From contig CM074179.1 of assembly GCA_037179385.1 (NCBI GenBank), forward strand, positions 75,319,719 through 75,383,718: 64,000 nt of DNA. The letters run 5' to 3'. Of the stretch, positions 11,836-24,100 are shown piece by piece (position 1 is the first letter of the stretch; each line of letters begins with the position of its first letter). A program made the position numbers and the translations under genes. The notes beneath the pieces were generated by a model. That model saw only the letters and a list, made by a program, of their open reading frames with translations, ran no database searches and was not told where the DNA came from. The DNA is from Holothuria scabra (lineage: Eukaryota; Echinodermata; Holothuroidea; Aspidochirotida; Holothuriidae).

Positions 11836-13424
11836 CAGTGGCGTAGCCAGGATGGGATTTTTCGGGGGGGCCTAAGTAACAAGAGGGGGTGGGTCTGGTA
11901 CCTCGGAGGGTCAGGCACGGCAAGACTATCTACCGTAGGCGGAGTGCCACCATCAGTTGGCGCGGAGCGTGCAAGAGAATTTTGGGCTTTAAAACCCCCC
12001 CCAGATGGCCGGAAATGGCACTTCCCATGTGTTTTAAGCTGGATGTACCCAGCCTTGAAATGCGAATCTCATGTCTGCGACTTCTCAAATAATGAGAATA
12101 AAAAATCAATCTATGAAAAATGGTAACACATACACTTTTTAGGGACCCCAAAACTAAGCACTTCTGGTCTGTGGCCCGGGGGATGAGACTAAAGGGAACC
12201 GGTATCTCCCTTTCCCTTGGGAAAAATTGTTAACTTCAGAAGGACGTAGATTGCAAATGTGGCAGTATTTAAATCTAAGCGGAGCGCCACCACCAGTTGG
12301 CGCGGAGCGTACAAGAAAAATTTGGACTTTGAAACCCCTCCAGATGGCCGGAAATGGCATTTCCCACGTGTTTCCCACGTGGATGTACCCAGCCGCAAAT
12401 GCGGCAATATTTGAATGGATTTCAGCTTACCTAAGTACCTAACCCTTTAACAGGAAAACCAAAAGTAGTTGTGTCCCCCCTGAAAAACATTCTTTGCGTT
12501 AGATTTCCTAGATGCAAAATGGTGCTATGTTTGGCAAAACTTTGAACTGATTATAGGCCTAAGTTTTAGGATTTTCCCTTTTTAGGGAGCATGAAAAATA
12601 TCAAAATATTTTTAGTTTTTGTGGAGATTTTACGAGAGACGTACATACTACCAAAGAAACAATATGCAAAATGGTGCAGTATTTGTTCATCGGTACATTA
12701 CGTAGTCAAAATTAAAATACTACGAAGAAATCTCTCAAAATAATTGAACCGCAGAGCAGAAGTATGGATCATGTGCGAAACGCATGAAATCCGGACCTTG
12801 TGGACATTTTACAAATCCCCCGGACGCCAGTGCCAACTAGTAAAAAAAGGACTTGTCGACAAAAATCGTCCTACAGTGGCACTTGTCATGGGCAGGAGCG
12901 GGGCACGACAAAGGCCTACTTGTTAAGGATGGAAGGGAAGAATTATCCGAAGGCAGTACCTTACCCTTACCTGCTACCGGCATATTTTGTGTATGATAAA
13001 GTACAGGAATGGTCGTGTAAGAGTGGTCTCTAGTGTATGATTGCCTTATTTTCAGTAAATCAATCAGCCATCCGAAAAGCAGAAAGGGTCTTAACCTAAC
13101 AAAATCACATTAAAGTTTGTCGTAGAGACTTGCGTTTCATCTTCGAAGTGAAATGCACTAAACGACAGTGCAGATCACAAACGGTATATAATTTAGTGAA
13201 AGTAGCCATTTTGAAGTTATTACTTGATTTCATACGTGTGCACAAAAAGGTCTTTACACACATTCATCCATGATTTTTTTTTTTTTTTTTTTAATTTTTA
13301 CACATTTTATTTGTTTACTATTTTGAAGGAAATACTTCAAAGTTTATTTCCGTTCATTTTTTTTTCAATTATTTTATCACGACTTAAAAAATCGGGGGGA
13401 GGCCCCAGCCCCCCGGTGCCACTG
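11836..13424 (+). mobile_element. hAT-like family A element, copy 2 (inserted in the LINE)
   Basis: This 1589-bp element starts CAGTGGCGTAGCCAGG at 11836 and ends ..CCCGGTGCCACTG at 13424. The flanking 8-mers GCTCCTGT (11828-11835) and GCCCCTGT (13425-13432) differ at one base. It is an inverted copy of 2128-3566. It is about 150 bp longer because of a second shared-core module at about 12270-12395, bounded by imperfect direct repeats of the GCAAATGYGGCARTATTT type. No transposase is encoded. Confidence 0.88.
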
Positions 13425-13654
13425 GCCCCTGTGGGGGTCCAGGGGGAGAAGCCCCCGGAAGCTCTTGTGTTCTAGCATTTCCGAAGCTTCAGAGAAACTG
13501 TTTCGAACGGGAAAAAACGAAAAGAGGTGACTACATTTTTAGGTCTACTCAAATTTTTTTTTGGGGGGGAGCCAAATTACGATTTGGCCCCCATTTTTCA
13601 CTGGAGGGGGCGAAGGCCCCCCTTTCCCCCGGAATTTGCGCCCATGGATCAGAA
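13425..13654. other. GC-rich transposon debris beside family A copy 2
   Basis: This segment is not LINE coding sequence and lies outside the 8-bp-bounded family A element. It has GGGGGTCCAGGGGGAGAAGCC- and GGGGGCGAAGGCCCCCC-type GC boxes common at the ends of other elements here. It is probably the remnant of a further insertion that family A later entered. Its far end was not defined. Confidence 0.4.
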
Positions 13655-14315
13655 AAAGGAAGACGGGGAGAGTTAACGTTGGTGATCGAGAAATTTTTAG
13701 GAACATAGATTCTATCAATCCTGGAACTTTGGTTGTGGTTTTTACGAAACCAGGTATAACCCGGCTCCAAAGTATAAGTTGACCGGTAAACATCAGTGAG
13801 ATTATACAGTGAAATTAGGTCATTAATCTCAGCTCTTCAAGTAAAATAACTATTAGCCGAGGCATTGAAACTATCAATATTTTTGATTACACAATTAAAA
13901 TAGCCACCCAGTGCGAGGGGGTAGTTTCCATTTGCAAAGGATACAACATTATCAAGATACTCTTTCCTTTCACGGGGAATGATAATTACAAATGCAAAAT
14001 GATATACCACGAATTGTACACAAATGGGAAATGCAACGTCCTATTGAATCCCGCTTAAAATAAAAATATTCCAATTAAGCCTTTCATTGAAGGCAATGGC
14101 GACACCCCCCCCCCCCCCCCCCAAAGGGATAGAAAAGCTTGGGAGAGTAAATAACAGGACCCTCCCAATCGCTTTTAAATACTTCATAATCTTTTGCTGA
14201 GGACAGATCAGTCTCTTGTAATAGAAAAATATCGACGTCAAAAGTCTTACCCCACCAGATTACCTTTGAGCATTTTTTGGTATCTCTTAGACTATTGACA
14301 TTGTAAAGTATCGAT
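13655..14315 (-). pseudogene. Tx1/L1-like LINE ORF2: apurinic-type endonuclease domain (decayed)
   Basis: Minus-strand reading, with frame changes, gives NVNSLRDTKK, DVDIFLLQETD (the LQET active-site box), SDWEGPVIYS, GGVAIAFNERLNWN and LALGGYFNCVIKNID (the GDFN box degraded to GYFN). It continues with INDLISLYNLTDVYRST, YTWFRKN, SRIDRIYVPKNFSITNV and PFSDP (the SRIDRIYVS..FSDH end of the domain). This is the order of the AP-like endonuclease that nicks target DNA in L1/Tx1 LINEs. A C-homopolymer at about 14105-14123 interrupts it. It is a fossil. Confidence 0.85.
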
Positions 14316-15224
14316 TGTAAATCCTGATGCTCACTTGTTGCTCACTTGACCAAAGAGTAGGTCTTCACTGTATTCCTTTGACTATATCACAAATGACCTG
14401 ATCAGTACTATCCTAGTACTGCTTCATTTGATCAAAGTGTCACATTCCTGCAGTCGTTACATTTTCTCTGGCAGTTTATCAACGATTTAGATTATTACAC
14501 TCCGTAGACACATGCAAACCTACCATGAGCGTCACTTTGCGGGCTGAGGGACATCCCCCACGACTTTTTGGAAATACACCAATTGATATAAGATTTTCCT
14601 ACTTTAAATGTTTGATGAAGATGGTCATGTCTCTTTTCATTCAAGTAAAGATTGATGTCAATGACCTTCATAGAACCTACCCTAAAACACCTGTGAAAAG
14701 ATTCCAACTTTCAAAGGTCGGGAAACAACTAGTACAGTACTGCTGTTTAAAATTACATTTTTGCCTTAACTCTTGGGCCCTAGATTGTAAGTCTTTATTC
14801 TAGAAAATGCTGATAAAAATTTGAAAAAATGTTAAAAAAAAACCAGAAACACTGTACTGAGTTAAATGTGTTACCCTTAAAATATATTCATTTACCAAAC
14901 AAATTATTTATAATTTACACATGCAGCTTAAATATCATATCCATAAACACTGAAAGGAAATTTAAAATGAGAAATTGGCTGAAAAGAATGCTTTAAAAAT
15001 GGTGCAGGTTTTGTAAAGCTCAAAAACCAAAAAAGGTATTTTTTTTTCAGAATGGCCGTTGGTTGGTATAAACTTTGGAGTTCTACCTGGAAGATTAACT
15101 ATGTATAGAACTACTTGCAAAATGAACAAGGGTGTCTGCCATTTTCATCCATGGAATCTTGTACAATAATTACTAGAAACTTCTCTTGCTTCTGAGAGAA
15201 TAACATTTGTTTCAGCCAGGAGGA
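14316..15224. other. Non-coding stretch, no gene seen
   Basis: It may include the 5' end of the LINE just above 14315, but no ORF1 or promoter was recognised. The rest is AT-rich with no protein-like ORF. Confidence 0.45.
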
Positions 15225-15624
15225 CCACAGATTTCCTACATACATGGACAGAGCATACTGCCTACATAGATTGTCGCTACCGTACGCGTCAAGTATAGGC
15301 GTAGCAAGATGGTCGTCTTCTATGGTTTAGTGTGTGAAAGTTTGGACTTGCTCAAGTAGTTCAGATCATCAGACTTTGCAAGAAAGTTGAAATATTTTTG
15401 AAATTATGCAAGATAATGTCAAATCCCCACACATATTGCAGCAATATGATGTTGTCATCTATTCAAGCTGAACGTTTGTTTAAAATATTACAGGCTTGCC
15501 GTCAAATCATTCCAATTACAACTTAACGGCGGCCATCTTGGTGCACCTTTATTGCCTCTGATGCTTGCGAAAATCTACGCACAGGACGTACATGTTACAT
15601 GTTCTGTCCATGAAGTCCGTGTGG
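15225..15624. mobile_element. Inverted-repeat element J, copy 1 (CATGGACAGAGCAT ends)
   Basis: The left end CCACAGATTTCC..CATGGACAGAGCAT is matched, inverted, by ..ATGTTCTGTCCATGAAGTCCGTGTGG at the right end, giving about 30-bp imperfect TIRs over 400 bp. A second copy, missing the left end, is at 44487-44815 in NUP35 intron 1. Shared sequence includes GTTTGGACTTGCTCAAGTA-like text and GGCGGCCATCTTGGTGCACC. No target duplication was resolved. Confidence 0.65.
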
Positions 15625-16910
15625 AGAATACACCAGAAAGCTACAGTGATAAATCTTTGATGAATGACACCCTGTGGTGTTGACGGCTGGTCAAAGTTCC
15701 ACCAAAGTTTTACATCATTTGGCATTGGTGACTAATAACAAATGAATTCCCAGATTTGTCAAAAAGGGAGGGGTATAAACTGAAAATTCAGTGGTGCAAT
15801 AATCAATTCATACCAGCTATTAAAAAATATACGGGACAAGCTTAAAACAGTATCCACGTATTACTGACTTGTCATATTTACTTCATGTCTGATTCTTTCA
15901 AGAGAACCTCAAGTCTAGAATTTACATACACACACAAAGAAAATATTTTTGAGGTTGAGAAAAAATTTTATTCATCCAACACCCATTGTCACAGCTTTTT
16001 CCACTGCTAAGGTATTAAATGTTGAAATTTATTCACTCCAATGACACAGTCTATTGCACAATAATTTATGACTTTCTTGTTTTGCAACTCCTATTATCAG
16101 CTTTGTTTTCCTTTGAAATAGAAGTGTTCCTGTGACCTTGATCACTTCCTGTTTTTTGCTGAGTATGTTGTGCAGAGGGCACTTGTTTAATAACATTACC
16201 CCATAATTGTAAGATTCCTATCACATATTGACACAAGGTGCAGTAGTATTCAGAAAAACAAAGAAATACAGAGACTCCAATTTAAGTAAGCATGACCATG
16301 ACATGACAAATTAGTACAATGTACCATTTTCAATTGAACCAACAAACTTTAACATTTTATATCTCAGCTCAGGAATGTCCTATGAAGATGGGGGTAAGAT
16401 TGTCAGAAGTCACTGTAATATGTGTTTGAATTTTTTTACTTGAAGTATAAACGAATCCGATTAGCGCTTCTTATTAGTGACTGTAGACCGCCATTATTGG
16501 GGTCCATCAGCCTAAAACCGTCTTTATTTATTGTTTACATGAATTTCAAACCCTCATATTTAGTGAACTTGGAGAATTTAAGATGCAAATTACTGTACAA
16601 TCACCCATGATAGAGGTTAGCAAGGAAATCAAAAGATATAAAGGTAACGGACCACAGTTATGGCCGACTGAAATCAGACCATCACTTGCTGTCCGGATTG
16701 GTGTATACTTTAATAAACCAGGTTAAGTAAGGAAGCTACACTAGTAAAGGGGACTGCTATTGAAAGAAGGGGAACAATGAAGGGAAATTAGTCAGTTCAT
16801 ATCTCATTCTTCATCTGAGTAGTGCATTCACCTCATAATATTCTACCTACTCACTGCCACTCCCCCTTTCATGCCCTTCCCTCTTATACCCCTGCTGGGA
16901 TGGGGTGGCA
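15625..16910. other. Non-coding stretch, no gene seen
   Basis: AT-rich sequence without protein-like ORFs, RNA genes or complete transposons. Confidence 0.5.
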
Positions 16911-17064
16911 CAGGGCTCAAAATAAGATTCAAAAGGACCATAGCCAAAATGAGCAAAATGGCTATCAGTCCTTGTTATTTCATTGGGACATTTTGGAAGG
17001 GCACCATAGCCATCAGGAAGGGCACAATAGCCATGGCTATCAATGATGTTGTTTCCGAGCCCTG
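16911..17064. mobile_element. Short CAGGGCTC-ended inverted-repeat element
   Basis: It starts CAGGGCTCAAAATAAG and ends with the inverse of CAGGGCTCGGAAACAA, over 154 bp. Inside, variants of AAGGGCACCATAGCCAT are repeated three times. No matching flanking 8-mers were found, so the assignment rests on the ends only. Confidence 0.5.
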
Positions 17065-17517
17065 GGAAGGGGGAGGAAGAGAGAACACAAACACTGATTA
17101 CAGCTCAAAAGGAGGCAAGGAACCCATAGTAGTAGATAGACTTTCACAAGAAAATAACTACAATAAGCTGGTGTGGTAATTTGTTGGGCATGGAATCATG
17201 GGGCACAGCATCGGATAGAAGAAAGGAGCTCAACACATAGTATACAAAATACCCTTGTTTTCAGGAAGTACATGTATACAAGACTTAAACATAAATCTGA
17301 CTAACCACATTAAAAAACATAGGGACTCGATGCTACTTTGCGGCAGATTAAAATGCAGATTTTCACATCAAAAAGGCAACGTAGAGAGAGGCCACTATAT
17401 AAAACTTCACTTATAATTCTTCCATATGTTATGGTTGAATTAAGAAAAAGTTAAATCACCAAATTTTCATGTAAACTTAAAGTCTGGAACAAGTGCCATA
17501 GGTGCAGGATTAGCTTG

Positions 17518-17523
17518 TTTATT
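17518..17523 (-). promoter_or_regulatory. NUP35: Candidate polyadenylation signal for NUP35
   Basis: AATAAA on the minus strand, about 540 nt past the NUP35 stop codon. It is the first exact match I found downstream. It is a common hexamer in AT-rich DNA, so transcript data would be needed to confirm it. Confidence 0.35.
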
Positions 17524-17942
17524 CCAAATATTTGAAGAATGTGTGCACGTGCGCAGCCACAGTAAGGAATTATCGAACTCACTTATTATCAATGAAAATT
17601 GAAGGTTGCCAAAACAGGAGCAGGAATAATAAAACGAAACACTACTTTGCAAAATAACATCATTTGATGAGACATAATTAGAATTAACTTTGTTAAGGAC
17701 CTTAGCATTACACACAGTCCTGCAATTAATGAAATGATTCTCTCAAAGATTAGTATTCTTTTAGACAATAGTACTGTATTTTAAAACCTCTTACAAACAT
17801 TTTTCTGGGCATAGACCATACCATGAATATACGAATGACATACTCTTTCATACAGAAGTTTTTGGAAACGTTGCTATGTCAGAAATATTGTCAAATGCTT
17901 CCACCACGCGTAAATGTCAAAATTTGTCAATTAGATTGAGTT

Positions 17943-18060
17943 TTGCAGCCCAGTTTCCAACCAATTGGTTCAAGTCGAGCGGGCCTGGGCCTTTTTCCAG
18001 TTGCAGCTCACTTGGTTTGTTTTCCCGGCTCCAATTCATCAGCTTACAGTCATCTCACCC
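17943..18060 (+). repeat. Dispersed repeat G, copy 2 (in the likely NUP35 3' UTR)
   Basis: The block CCAGTTTCCAACCAATTGG..TTCAAGTCGAGC..CTCACTTGGTTTG matches 7100-7255 and the inverse of 60110-60260. It begins only a few bases past the NUP35 stop codon, in antisense orientation to the gene, so it should be transcribed in the 3' UTR if the polyadenylation guess is right. Confidence 0.65.
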
Positions 18061-18065
18061 TGTTG

Positions 18066-18143
18066 TCACCAGCCAAACATATACTCTAAGGTCTTTGAGA
18101 TCACAGTGGATGATTTCTGTGGCGTATTGTGGTCTGGTATTAC
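18066..18143 (-). CDS. NUP35: NUP35 exon 11 (C-terminal EYMFGW and stop)
   Basis: Acceptor TTATTTTTTCAG. It encodes [12 protein letters not shown] and [13 protein letters not shown], then TGA. The tail corresponds to the C-terminal amphipathic helix that binds nuclear membranes in animal Nup53. It lies 6.1 kb beyond exon 10 and joins it in phase 0. The longer ORF over it is in another frame. Confidence 0.96.
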   Translation of the reverse strand, partial: VIPDHNTPQKSSTVISKTLEYMFGW

Positions 18144-21100
18144 CTGAAAAAATAAGTAAAGGAAAACTCACTTCCTGATACCAGTTCTTGCCATTCCATA
18201 AGAAAACTTTACTAGGCAGCTTTCCCCACCATTCTAAACTTGGATTGCCATCAGAGTTAGATATCTCTCTAAATACCTTGTGAGGGAGCATAGTTTCTTC
18301 TAGTCACCAGCAGTCTACAGATTTCTACTCTAGCTATTGTGCTCCTACTGAATATTCTGAACAGCTCAGTGACCACAAGCAGTACACTGACTGGGCAAGT
18401 TGATGGGGCAGCAATAGGGAGCGACTGCTTGTGGTCACTGGGCTGTTCAGAATATTCAGTTGGCAGCCTTGAGTCAACTTTGACCACAAAAACGTTAAAC
18501 AGATTATGGTTTTCATTTGTGCAATAGTATGAATAATTTCAGTCATCGAAAGATTTCTATTCAATTCAGATTCCCCAAGTTGAATAGGTAGTTCAATCTT
18601 TCAACTAATTAACCTATTCATACTTTTGAACCCAATGCACATAAATCTATGCATACTTCTCAACTTCTACTGGTTCACTGAAGTCAGGTGACTGTGCCTC
18701 ATCCAGAGATGCCAACCTTATGATAAAAATTCTCTTGATAAATCATATTTTTCAGTGGAAAGTAAGTTTTTTTAGATCAATGTCTACAGAAGAACACCAC
18801 ACATCCCTGTCAGTTGTAGGACATACCTTCCACTACTAATCACATGCTTTGTACAGTCAGTTACCTGCTTTGAACAAGAAGTAACCTTTACCATGTACAC
18901 AAAGAACAGGGATGTAACTGCAGGATAAAAAACCCTGATAGGCGGTGTTTGGGTGAAACCCACATCCCGGGGGTGAGGCATGGGGGGAGGGGTGGAAATT
19001 TTTGCTATCAGGAGAGAGCCAAGATGCAACATGATGCAAACAATTCCAAAGGCACCTTTTGTGCTTACATAGAAATTGACCTCACATGACCTTTGATGCT
19101 GGTCTCTGGTTATCACTAATAATCCATTCATCTTGTCCAAACTACATTCAGATTTCCACAGGTATCATTAGTAAGCAGGGGCAAGTTGGTGTTTAACCAG
19201 TGTATTTTAACAATGGCCATTATTTGCCCAAAACTTAGGCCTAATAAGGTAGGCTAAGAAATTGTTAGACAAACGAGGATGTCATCCTACCCTTAAATGT
19301 AAATCTTCATAGGTGGCACATTATGAAAACAAATTCAACATTTATTATCATTTTGCAACAAAGCGTTTCCAAAAAGTATTAATGTGACTTCCCCAGGCGA
19401 AGGCCTTAAATAACTTGTGCAGTAATTCAGAACCTTAGTGTCTTTCCACCATGGGTACATTCTACCAAAACATTCAGCCATAGGTTTTCCACCATTCCCT
19501 CATGGCTAAAAGGTGTGTAAACACGGTGGCAGGGCTGTCAGCGATTAGCGATAAATAGCCCATTAATGGCAAGCCAAGTAATCGTTTAGTAAAATATCAC
19601 ATGCCATGAATCTGATCTCATGCCCCAGGGTCACCCCCAGGGTCACCTTACCTTTAGTAAACAATGTAACATTGTTCTTCAAGTTTAGCTGCTAGTTTAC
19701 ATGTGATTGGGTGCTGTGTCATGGGGAACGTTTTAATCTGGGAACCCCAAACAAGGAACCTGTTGTGACAGGCTTTACTTCAACACCATCGATACAGTTG
19801 TAATCAACATAAATTACAATGAAATTTGAAAGCACTAAATGTATGCATGCACTGTAGTGTCTTCTAAATATCTTGTTGCTTAACATCGACTGCAGCAGAA
19901 TCAATATTATAAGAAAATTGAAAGCGATGTCAAATTAATGTGCCACAATGACATCACAGGTTGCCCATGATGCACCAAATCTCAAGAAAAACTGCATTAC
20001 TTTCAAAATCTGTATCTTCTAAACACTATATGCTACTGAGATGCAGTGAAAAGTTTTTGCACATTTTGAAGGAAATGACTTCTGTCTCCAGAATATGCCC
20101 AGTGGAGTGGAGTCAAGATTCATGTCACAAAATGAGTAGACAAGAAATGATCTGAAATCTTATTTTTTGCAAGGAATATTGTACTGTCTTATTTACTGTT
20201 TTTATCAAACTAAACAGTATACATGCAGCTGTGTAGTTAATGAGGTCAATTGACCACTTCTCTAGCATTCCTGCCTTTTTTAGATCTGTGCAAATGAGAT
20301 TTCACGGAACTGTGACTGACAAGTGGTCTCCCCCTATATATTGAATAATGTATAAGTAGGCATATAAATGGCTACGATGACACGTTAAGTCGGTATTTCC
20401 TCCTCTTAGAAATCAAAGATTTATTAGTTTTTTCCAAACATATAATAGAAAAATATGCTCCCGAAAAGAGGCAGTCGATTCTTATGTATCAAATAAGGAC
20501 CTCAAACTTTACTTACCTGACTCATTTAGCGATTCAAAGTGATGTTTTCCTATCACTGTTTGTAGATTACAGCATAGGCTTTCAGTCAATACCAAAATCA
20601 TGTAGTTTAATTTAGGAATTTATTTGTAAACACCGATAAACCCGGAGCAATATTTACTGTACAATATGTATGTGCGTGTAGTGTATACAGTAAATGTACA
20701 CACATACTGTACAGCACAATAGCTCATACACACGTAACGTTGCTTGATCATTGTAATTTGTAGCAACGTTAATACTAACTTAGGCCTAAATTGTTCGAAT
20801 ACCATGTATTTCGTAGGTCATCACCACATTTACAATTGAGAATATTGGAGTAGCTTTCTTCATGAAATTTAAGATGCATTAGTGCAGTTATATACAAGTC
20901 AAGCAACGAAAGATGTGAGATTTCATGTGGACAATACTAGTATTAGTATTATAGTACAATGTACAGTGGCCTACTGTAAATTAGTTTAGGCCTATATTAT
21001 AGATCAATAATGTTTTCAGTACCATTTCTCAGCTGCTAGGCTACTGTGAGATTATATAAAGCAGACTTATTCTTAGATTAAATATATAGTTTAGCTCTAG

Positions 21101-24100
21101 GTTTCTCTTCAGTCTAGCTTATTTAACTGTAGGGATTCTCTTTCACTGGTGCATACTGCATGAAGAAGATATCGAGAAACTAAACCCTGTCTCCGAAAAT
21201 GCCATTTAATTGTATATTTTGTCCATTTTGTTGTGTACCGGTATTCAAGTCAAGCCACAATTAGAGCATCTCACTAATGCTGAGAGTATAAAATTAGTCG
21301 TGGACTTGAAAAAGGATTTCACATTGATACTTTTAGATATTTCTCAGCTTTCTTGCATGGGCATTGCATGTACATGGTACACCTACTTACACAGTCTTAA
21401 CCTCAGTCATCATTTTCACTTCTGTCAGGCCTATGGTTTGAGCCTGCAGGGAGTTTTGCAGGTTTCAGAGGCTGCAAGATCTCTTTGCAGGATTTATTAG
21501 TCAACTATTATTGGTGCATGCACACTGTGCACAGTTCATGTTGTGTGAGTGTACTGATATACACATATTGTAGGTTAGTTGCATAGGACTCTTAATTCTG
21601 TTCACAAAAGTTGTGACATTAAATTTTCAACGTTTATGAAATACTGTACTGTATGTTTAGTATACACTTGTACAGTGCTAGTCTATTGGCTTCACCCAGT
21701 TTTAAAATTACATGTTGTTTACAAACTGGAGATCAATTTATGATGTCTGTTGTGTATGCTATGTGGGAACTTTCAGTGCTTCTGTCACTCATCAGTACTT
21801 CCACTGATTTGTTTTCATTCAAACATACCTTTAAATTTTGTAACTTAGTTTTCTCCTTCATGGACACTATATGGCAATTTTACAGCAAAAGTTTATGTGT
21901 TATATTTGAAGAAACTTATTGCACAGAAGTGAAACATAGCCATTTCATGTATGATACCATATGTTTCATGATTTTAAATACTGCACAGTACATGTCACTG
22001 GAATGTTTAGCCCATGCATGCATGCTCATTGCTCTGTGACAGTGTACTGTATGTAAACTGGTATCCATGCAGGCTTGTGTACCAAGAACAATGTAATGTA
22101 TGTTCCTTTCACTTTATTTACTCTGGCTTTAAGTCCCAAAAGCTGACCTTTAACGTGGTGCTAGAGCGGCAACTACTGATTATCAGGAATAAGCTGTGTC
22201 TGTTGACTTAAACACACACTTCCATGCGCACACAATGGTAGCTAGCCTGGCTGCTTTCTAAAATTATTTTTGTGCATGATCTTAAAGATATGAAAATTCT
22301 GTACATTCATGCCTGGACACTTTCAGTTGTATCGTCAATGGACTGGCCAATTTTCTGATGTTCAGGAGGCTAACAAGCTTATTGGGCAACATATACATGT
22401 ACATGGTTTCAATTTCTGCATTATTCTTTATATTGATTACTGAGGACCTATCAACATACTTGTAATGATGATATGAGGTCTGCTGTCAGTGATACAAGTT
22501 AATTATATAGGTTTCCATAGCATGCAGTCCAAATCACTGTACTTTCTTAATACCATACAGGAGCATGCATGATTAACTTAGGTACTGGGGTACCACCTTC
22601 AAACTGCTACACAATATAATTCCCTTTCTTCCGACATTGCGGTGTCCGAGTCGGTCTAGTAGGGCCTGCAATTTATCATGCTCCTTGTCAAAAGCATTGC
22701 CTCCCTGTGTAACTTGGCTGGAATTTACAAGTAAATGTAAATAATAATTAGCAAAGTAGGCTGGTGGGTGCCTGGCTGATATGGTATTCCCATTCACACA
22801 GCTCAAGCTTTTTTTTTAAATTAACATTTGACTGGAGTGCCACAATTTTCAAGTAAGGTGATAAATTAACACTTAGGTTTAAACAAGTCTCAGCTGTCTT
22901 AGTTTTTTCCTTTTCCTTTTTTCCTTTTTGTGCAAGCAGATACAATTTTGTGAGGTAGGCATACAGCAGTTTGTATTTTGCCCAGTTGTTACATATGACA
23001 TGTGCACAGTATACAGCCCACCACGCTATATTATGCAAAGTACACACTTTCTTGTTAAATTTGTAACTGGCATTGGTTCAAATATTCACGAAGTGGCAAA
23101 GACCAAAACCAAAATCTGCTGTCATTAAATAGTACATTTCGAGCAAGGGAATGTTTCTAAACGTTGCTTACGTAAATGGCTTTAAGTTAACGTTACATGT
23201 ATACATACAGATGACAAGAAGTCGTTTTGTGTAAATAGGCCTGCTATATGTGCATGTACTCTAAACGCCCCAGTCGATTCGCCGCCGGTTTTACCAAGTA
23301 CCTGACTCATTTACGAGAGTTTTTGGTACAAAAGTGGTACCAAAAGGAAGAAAACAAAATTTTTCTTCAATATAAGTAAAAAATGTGCAGTTTTAAGTAA
23401 CGTATAAACAAATCTGGACAATTTTACGGACATTGAAAACCCATTTTAGACGTTCCATAAATCGGCAAAAAATTCACACTTTTACTTATTCTCGTGACTA
23501 AAACTGTACTCTGAGAGTATTTTTCATATCTTCTCCGGTAGTTTTTATGGATTTGATAATTTATTAGTCAGTAATTAATGAGATAATTGGCTTGTAAAAT
23601 CATAACTTTTAGCTTATTAGTATTCGCAGCCCTATGACGTCATGAAACGTCATGCATAAAATGTAAGAGAAGGAAGCTCTTTTCGAGCAGGTGCGATCTG
23701 ACTGTAAATATGATACACAGTACTGGTTGGCATCTCTGCTTATCAGGCAATAATCTTTTGGTAAAATATTATGCCCTTATCTTGGGCTAGTACATCTTGC
23801 TGAGGGTTGTGCTGTTTTTATGTTGTTTCCTACAAATGCAATTTTACAAACACCTTTTTAAATCTCAATATTGTTGCAAGGTGAAACAACTTTTTCCATT
23901 ACAACAGAACATTCTAATCATGCATTATACCATGACATTGCAAATCACCTCTTCTCAGCCTTCAGAGGCAGTTATTTGCCACCCAACAAGTGTTATGAAC
24001 TTCTGATTGCACATAAAGCCTTGTAATAACCAGCTTGGTATGCTCTGGTACATTCAACTGGGCTGGCATCTGGATGCAGATGAGTTTTAGACACTTGTGG

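Noticed and set aside
17467..17715. Minus-strand ORF ending ..LWLRTCTHSSNIWNKQ..
   Set aside because: No recognisable family; lies in the likely NUP35 3' UTR, and nothing in context supports translation.
18055..18291. Minus-strand ORF with [21 protein letters not shown], overlapping the last NUP35 exon
   Set aside because: Different frame from EYMFGW; its upstream part lies in intron 10 and matches no family I know.
22573..22806. Minus-strand ORF with [16 protein letters not shown] after an acceptor-like AG
   Set aside because: It does not match NUP35, has no partner exon and no recognised family. Kept only as a note in intron 10.
19527..23635. CAGGGCTGTCAGCGATTAG and CGCAGCCCTA as ends of one large hAT element
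   Set aside because: The terminal match decays after 8 bp and the flanking 8-mers differ.
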